A stretch of DNA of 64,000 nucleotides from Parahaliea aestuarii (GTDB taxonomy: Bacteria > Pseudomonadota > Gammaproteobacteria > Pseudomonadales > Halieaceae). The notes under the pieces were generated by a model. That model was not told the DNA's origin. It was given only the letters and a program-made list of their open reading frames with translations, and did not search any database. The position numbers were made by a program, and so were the translations under genes. Location: assembly GCF_008064635.1 (NCBI RefSeq), contig NZ_VRYZ01000001.1, positions 1 through 64,000 on the forward strand. Direction: 5' to 3'. Shown here one piece after another: positions 60,110 through 64,000 of the stretch (position 1 is its first letter; each line of letters begins with the position of its first letter).

Positions 60110-60724
60110 TTAATCCGCGCAGATCAGTGTTTCAAACATGCCCCGCGCCTCTTCCAGGCGGGCGAAGATCGGATAGTCCGGGTCGATGGCCCAACTCACC
60201 GTGAGAGAGTTGAGGGTGCCCACGATCATCGTGGCCAGGATTTCCGGCGAGTAGGTGGTGCTGGCATCGCCGGCCCGCTGTCCCGCGGCGATCAGGCTGG
60301 CGAAACTGTCCACGGCATTGCTGTTGATCTGGCGCTGCTGCTCCGGGTCGTTGGCAAAGGTGGCCGGGGCGGAAATCATCAGCTGTAGATCGATCTCCTT
60401 GTACTTGGCGAAGTTGGCCTCAATGTAATCGATCATCGCTTCCAGGCGCTGCCGGGTACTGTCGTATTTTTCCATCAACAGGCGCAGCATCGGCTCCGCC
60501 TGGCTGTACAGGCGCGACACGCCGAGGCCGCCCAGCAGGGCGTGCTTGTTGGGGAAGTGGCTGTAAAAGGTGCGCCGGGCCACGTCCGCCTCGCGGCAGA
60601 TCATTTCGATGCTGGTGTCTTCGATGCCCTGGCGTTCGAACAGGGCGTAGGCCGCCTCCTCTATGCGGGCGCGGGTTTCCAGCTTGCGTTTTTCCCTGCG
60701 ATCGAGGGGGGCTGATGTCTCCAT
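60110..60724 (-). CDS. TetR-family transcriptional regulator
   Basis: I start at METSAPLDRREKRK (204 residues); upstream codons lie in the operator region. The N-terminal helix-turn-helix (KLETRARIEEAAYALFERQGIEDTSIEMICREADVARRTFYSHFPNKHALL) is canonical. The C-terminal ligand domain is of the usual length. It is divergent from the amidohydrolase-Rieske-SDR cluster, with an inverted repeat between the two starts. The ligand is probably the cluster's substrate. Confidence 0.9.
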   Translation of the reverse strand: METSAPLDRREKRKLETRARIEEAAYALFERQGIEDTSIEMICREADVARRTFYSHFPNKHALLGGLGVSRLYSQAEPMLRLLMEKYDSTRQRLEAMIDYIEANFAKYKEIDLQLMISAPATFANDPEQQRQINSNAVDSFASLIAAGQRAGDASTTYSPEILATMIVGTLNSLTVSWAIDPDYPIFARLEEARGMFETLICAD

Positions 60725-60776
60725 GAATTTTCCGTAAGGCTCTTGCTTTCCTGAAAGCATTAAACTAGTTTGTATA

Positions 60777-60800
60777 CATATGTGCAACCATGCGCATATG
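60777..60800. promoter_or_regulatory. TetR operator-like inverted repeat
   Basis: CATATGTGC (60777-60785) and GCGCATATG (60792-60800) form an inverted repeat with one mismatch and a 6-base centre, between the divergent TetR and amidohydrolase starts. The AT-rich core CATATG contrasts with the GC-rich surroundings. Confidence 0.55.
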
Positions 60801-60886
60801 AGCATGGGCGTGCACGCGCGCAGGGAACCGGGTCCCCCTGTGCCGATCAATAAACAGAAAGCCCGCGAAAAACGAGAGTTGCTGTC

Positions 60887-62101
60887 ATGTCAGAACGCCT
60901 GATCGTGGTGTCGTCCGATTGCCACGCCGGTCTGCGAATCGCCGACTATAAACCCTATGTCGAGTCCAAGTATCACGAAATGCTGGATATGGCCGTGCCG
61001 ATCCAGATGGAAATGATGCAGAAGGCCGAACAAAGCTTCCTGATCAAGGAGATCAATGATGCCTGGCGTGCGCCCATCGAGCGCGAGCTGACCGGCGCCT
61101 GGGACTATAAAGAGCGCCTCAAGATGCTGGAAGGCGATGGCATCGCCGCCGAAATCGTCTTCCCCGACGGCATCACGGAAATGAACACACCGCCCTTCGG
61201 CGCCGGCCTCGGCCTGTCGCCGCGCAACGGCGTGGCCGAGTTGCAGTGGGCCGGGGCCATGGCCCACAACCGCTGGCTGGCGGAGTTCTGCGCCAACAAT
61301 CCCGCGCGCCATATCGGCGTGGCTTCCATCCCCCTGTTGTGGGATGTGCAGCAGGCGGTGGATGCCGTGCGCTGGTGTGTGGACAACGGTCTGACCTCGG
61401 TCATGATCCCGACACTGTGGGAGGAGCACGCCCCCTACCACGACCGCAAGTACGACCCCTTCTGGCAAGTGTGCGAAGACCTCGGCGTCATCATTCACTT
61501 CCACTCCGGTCCCGCGCCGCACCCCGAATACTTCGGCGGCAACTGGCCGGAGGAAGACCGCAGTGCGGAGCTGCCCGGCGCCATGGGTATCTACGTGTCG
61601 GAAGTGATGTGGTGGCTGTACCGCCCCCTGACGTTCATGATCTGGGGCGGCGTGTTCGAGCGCTATCCGAAACTGAAAGCCGTACTCACCGAGGGCGGCA
61701 CCGTGTTCATGCTCCCGCCGTGGTTGCGGCTGCTGGACCACAACTATCACGATGTGCAGTTTTCCGCCAAGCTGGGGGATTTCCGCAGCCACCTGTCCCT
61801 GTCCCCCAGCGAGTACTTTGCCCGCAATGTGGCGGTGGGCGCGTCCTGCGTACCCCGGCGCGATATCGAGCTGCGCAGTGTGATCGGTGTCGACAAACTC
61901 ATGTGGGGCAGCGATTTTCCCCATCCGGAAGGCACCTGGCCCAACACCGCCGACTACTTCAAGGAAACCTTCTCCGGCCTGCCGGAGGAGGACGGGCGCA
62001 AAATCCTGGGCGACAACGCGGTGGCCTGGTACGGCCTCGACCGCGCCGCGCTCCAGGCGGTGGCGGACGACATCGGCCCCGAGGCCAGCATTTTCCATTG
62101 A
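60887..62101 (+). CDS. Amidohydrolase (metal-dependent hydrolase, ACMSD-like TIM barrel)
   Basis: The 404-residue protein has VSSDCHAGLRIADYK at the N-terminus, the position of the metal-binding H-x-H in related enzymes, here DCHAG. It also has IIHFHSGPAPHPEYFGG and MWGSDFPHPEGTWPNT with the catalytic Asp. These are traits of Amidohydro_2 decarboxylases/hydrolases such as 2-amino-3-carboxymuconate semialdehyde decarboxylase. The next gene, a Rieske oxygenase, starts 51 bases downstream. The reaction is not determined; ring-fission-product hydrolysis or decarboxylation is plausible. Confidence 0.85.
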   Translation: MSERLIVVSSDCHAGLRIADYKPYVESKYHEMLDMAVPIQMEMMQKAEQSFLIKEINDAWRAPIERELTGAWDYKERLKMLEGDGIAAEIVFPDGITEMNTPPFGAGLGLSPRNGVAELQWAGAMAHNRWLAEFCANNPARHIGVASIPLLWDVQQAVDAVRWCVDNGLTSVMIPTLWEEHAPYHDRKYDPFWQVCEDLGVIIHFHSGPAPHPEYFGGNWPEEDRSAELPGAMGIYVSEVMWWLYRPLTFMIWGGVFERYPKLKAVLTEGGTVFMLPPWLRLLDHNYHDVQFSAKLGDFRSHLSLSPSEYFARNVAVGASCVPRRDIELRSVIGVDKLMWGSDFPHPEGTWPNTADYFKETFSGLPEEDGRKILGDNAVAWYGLDRAALQAVADDIGPEASIFH

Positions 62102-62151
62102 GAGAGATGTACCACTAACAATCCTGGCGACAGCGCCAAGGGAGAACAACC

Positions 62152-63117
62152 ATGACTCAGATCATCGCTGCCTGCGAATCCAAGACCAACACCACCCCGG
62201 ACTTTCCCATGGGCTGGTACTCCGTGTCGCGCAGCCACGAACTCGCCGTGGGCGAGGTCAAGCGGGTACACGCCTTCGACCGCGAACTGGCCCTGTACCG
62301 CACCCGTACCGGCAAGGCGGTGTTGCAGGATGCCTTCTGCCCGCACCTCGGCGCCCACCTCGGCGTAGAGGGCAAGGTGGTGGGCGAATCCCTGCGCTGC
62401 CCCTTCCACGGCTGGCGCTTCGATACCAGCGGCAAGTGCGTGGAGATTCCCTACTGTGACGAAATCCCCGACCGCGCCCAGATTCGCATGTGGCCGGTGG
62501 AAGAGAAGAACGGCGAAATCTATATCTGGTTCCACCCGGAAAACTCAGCGCCGAAGTTCTCGCTGCCGGACCTGGTGGAACTGGGCGATGAAAACTGGAC
62601 GCCGCCGCGCTACGCCGAATTCGAAGTGCCGGCGCACATCCAGGATATTGCCGAGAACTCCTGTGACCCGGTGCATTTCCAGTATGTGCACAAGCAGATG
62701 CACACGCCGAAGTCCACGGTCACGGTGGATGACGACGGGCGCATTCTGCACCTGAACTCGGACATGAGCGAGGCGGCCTTCCCCCACCAGTTGCACGCCG
62801 CTGTGTACCAGCCGGGCCTGGCGCTGGTGCGCACCAGCTACGCCCCCGAGGCGCAGATGATTGTCTACAACAGTTCCCAGCCCATCGATCGCAACACCAC
62901 CCTGCTGCGCTGGACACTTACCGTGCGCCGGGAGATTGAAGACATGGCTGGCGATGAAGTCATGAACGGCATTATCGAGGGCATCAGCCAGGACTACCCG
63001 ATCTGGGCCAACAAGGTGCACAAGCACAAGCCGGTGTTCTGTCGCGGTGACGAGACGCTGGTGCTGTTCCGCAAGTGGGTGCGCCAGTTTTACGTGGATG
63101 TGAGGGAGATTGCCTGA
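62152..63117 (+). CDS. Rieske non-heme iron oxygenase, KshA/Neverland-like
   Basis: The 321-residue oxygenase has the Rieske centre C63-P-H65...C83-P-F-H86 (CPHLGAHLG and CPFHGWRFD), and the mononuclear iron site N-S-C-D-P-V-H-F-Q-Y-V-H with two histidines, plus a later Asp. The CPHLGAHLG form and the spacing resemble steroid-acting KshA and sterol 7-desaturase (DAF-36/Neverland) enzymes more than ring-dihydroxylating naphthalene dioxygenases. It needs a separate reductase, which is not in the window. It probably hydroxylates a polycyclic or terpenoid substrate. Its stop overlaps the SDR start (TGATG). Confidence 0.88.
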   Translation: MTQIIAACESKTNTTPDFPMGWYSVSRSHELAVGEVKRVHAFDRELALYRTRTGKAVLQDAFCPHLGAHLGVEGKVVGESLRCPFHGWRFDTSGKCVEIPYCDEIPDRAQIRMWPVEEKNGEIYIWFHPENSAPKFSLPDLVELGDENWTPPRYAEFEVPAHIQDIAENSCDPVHFQYVHKQMHTPKSTVTVDDDGRILHLNSDMSEAAFPHQLHAAVYQPGLALVRTSYAPEAQMIVYNSSQPIDRNTTLLRWTLTVRREIEDMAGDEVMNGIIEGISQDYPIWANKVHKHKPVFCRGDETLVLFRKWVRQFYVDVREIA

Positions 63118-63998
63118 TGCAGGATTTCACCGGCAAGGTTGCGGTAATTACCGGTGGCGCCAGCGGCGTCGGACGCTCGCTGGCCTTCGCCCTGGGCAGG
63201 CGCGGGGCGAAAATCGTGGTCGGCGATGTGGATACCGCCGCGATGGAACAGGTGGATGCGGATCTGCGCGAGGCGGGCATCGAGGCGGTGGTGTCGCACT
63301 GCGATGTGACCCAGCTCGACAGCAATATCGCCCTGGCGGAGACCGCCGAGGCGCATTTCGGTGGCGTCCAGCTGGTATTCGCCAATGCCGGTATCGGCGC
63401 CGGCGAGTCAGGTGCCCTGTGGGACTACTCGGAAAAGGACTGGCAGTGGTGCCTGAACGTGAACCTGTGGGGGGTGATCAACGCCATTCGCGCCTTTATG
63501 CCGCGCCTGGTAGCGCAGTCGGAAACCACCCACTTCGTGGTCACCGGCTCGGGCAACGGCGCATTGCTGGTCTACCCCGACCAGCCGATCTACACGGCCA
63601 CCAAGGCGGCGGTGCACACGATTACCGAAAACCTGCACTACCAGGTGCAGGCCGGTGGCCTGCCGGTGAAGGTGAGCGCCCTGTTCCCGGGCCCGCACAT
63701 TGTCGATACGGGGCTGTTCAACTCGGGCCGGGTGCGGCCGGAGGCACTGCAGAAGGAGTCCAGCGGGAATGAATCCGGTATCAATTCGGTGGACGATATG
63801 AAGCGCATGGCGGCGGAGTTTGGCATCGAGCTGCAGACGACCCACCCGGACGAGGTGGCCGAAATGGCGATGGAAGGGCTGGAAAAGGACGCGTTCTGGC
63901 TGCTGAAGACGACGCCGGAGACGGATGCGAAGATTCGGGCCCGCTGCGACATGATCATGAACCGGGAGACGCCGGTGCCGGATCAGGTGGGTGGGTGA
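63117..63998 (+). CDS. Short-chain dehydrogenase/reductase
   Basis: I start at MQDFTGKVAVITGG (293 residues), sharing a base with the Rieske stop. The Rossmann motif TGGASGVGRSLAF, the NAG block FANAGIG and the catalytic YTATKAA (YxxxK) with upstream Ser (VTGSGNG) are all intact, so it should oxidise or reduce an alcohol or ketone with NAD(P). Co-translation with the Rieske gene suggests it acts on the hydroxylated product. The stop lies 2 bases from the window end. Confidence 0.9.
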   Translation: MQDFTGKVAVITGGASGVGRSLAFALGRRGAKIVVGDVDTAAMEQVDADLREAGIEAVVSHCDVTQLDSNIALAETAEAHFGGVQLVFANAGIGAGESGALWDYSEKDWQWCLNVNLWGVINAIRAFMPRLVAQSETTHFVVTGSGNGALLVYPDQPIYTATKAAVHTITENLHYQVQAGGLPVKVSALFPGPHIVDTGLFNSGRVRPEALQKESSGNESGINSVDDMKRMAAEFGIELQTTHPDEVAEMAMEGLEKDAFWLLKTTPETDAKIRARCDMIMNRETPVPDQVGG

Positions 63999-64000
63999 AG

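Noticed and set aside
60080-60123. Nine-base inverted repeat around the convergent ends of the kynureninase-like and TetR genes as a terminator
   Set aside because: The arms lie 26 bases apart within both coding ends and the T-run is in the loop, so it does not look like an intrinsic terminator.
1-64000. tRNA, rRNA, CRISPR arrays, riboswitches, prophage
   Set aside because: No cloverleaf-like, ribosomal, repeat-spacer or phage structural gene patterns were recognised. A covariance-model scan would be decisive for small RNAs.

Overview
The window reads as about 64 kb of chromosome from a high-GC, Gram-negative, heterotrophic gammaproteobacterium. The evidence is two TonB-dependent receptors, a lipoprotein subtilase, periplasmic c-type cytochromes, and a gammaproteobacterial-type glutathione reductase, DAHP synthase and GldAFG-type ABC operon. 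The dense load of catabolic enzymes (acyl-CoA dehydrogenase, sulfatase, Rieske oxygenase, SDRs, amidohydrolases) fits a marine oligotroph of the Halieaceae/OM60 kind. That placement is inference, not a sequence search. No rRNA, tRNA, CRISPR array or prophage was seen.

Layout. 1-349: end of an IS3-family element inserted into the antitoxin of an already broken HigBA-type toxin-antitoxin pair. 639-5295: three-gene ABC export operon (ATPase, permease-GldG fusion, DUF4340 protein). 5324-14482: housekeeping and mixed genes (gor, a serine hydrolase, a MOSC protein, a DUF481 barrel, DAHP synthase, an acyltransferase, a GPH-type symporter, a zinc-ribbon protein). 14725-18072: three overlapping periplasmic redox genes (cytochrome c4-like, MauG/CcpA-like peroxidase, and a parallel beta-helix protein with a C-terminal cytochrome c domain). 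18219-33457: AlgP-like basic protein, PQQ-type sugar dehydrogenase, S8 lipoprotein protease, MFS plus beta-lactamase-fold hydrolase, TPR-sulfotransferase, DUF1993/cupin/NYN-LOTUS cluster, exonuclease III, and an HxlR regulator divergent from SDR and DsbA-fold isomerase genes.

26.4-39.5 kb holds what looks like a small local regulon. A MocR-type (GntR-aminotransferase) regulator with an unusual C-terminal extension lies near three paired half-sites with identical 23-bp spacing. These sites precede the serine hydrolase/MFS operon, a TonB-dependent receptor and a nitrilase-family amidase. 39.7-49.9 kb carries an acyl-CoA dehydrogenase, DUF3604 and DUF3667 proteins, an alpha/beta-hydrolase lipoprotein, an M20 peptidase divergent from a PadR regulator with tandem operators, and a sulfatase.

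50.0-60.1 kb is the most interesting part: a LysR regulator followed by seven tightly packed co-directional genes. They encode an ornithine cyclodeaminase/mu-crystallin family enzyme, an exported amidohydrolase, a TonB-dependent receptor, an exported M19-like protein whose usual metal ligands look altered, a BASS transporter, an IDO/PrnB-fold heme protein, and a kynureninase-like PLP enzyme. Together they look like a complete uptake-to-ring-cleavage route for an aromatic (tryptophan-like or indolic) amide or peptide, with no described counterpart that I know of. 60.1-64.0 kb is a TetR-controlled cluster with an amidohydrolase, a Rieske oxygenase with KshA/Neverland-like features, and an SDR, probably for a terpenoid, sterol or other polycyclic substrate.
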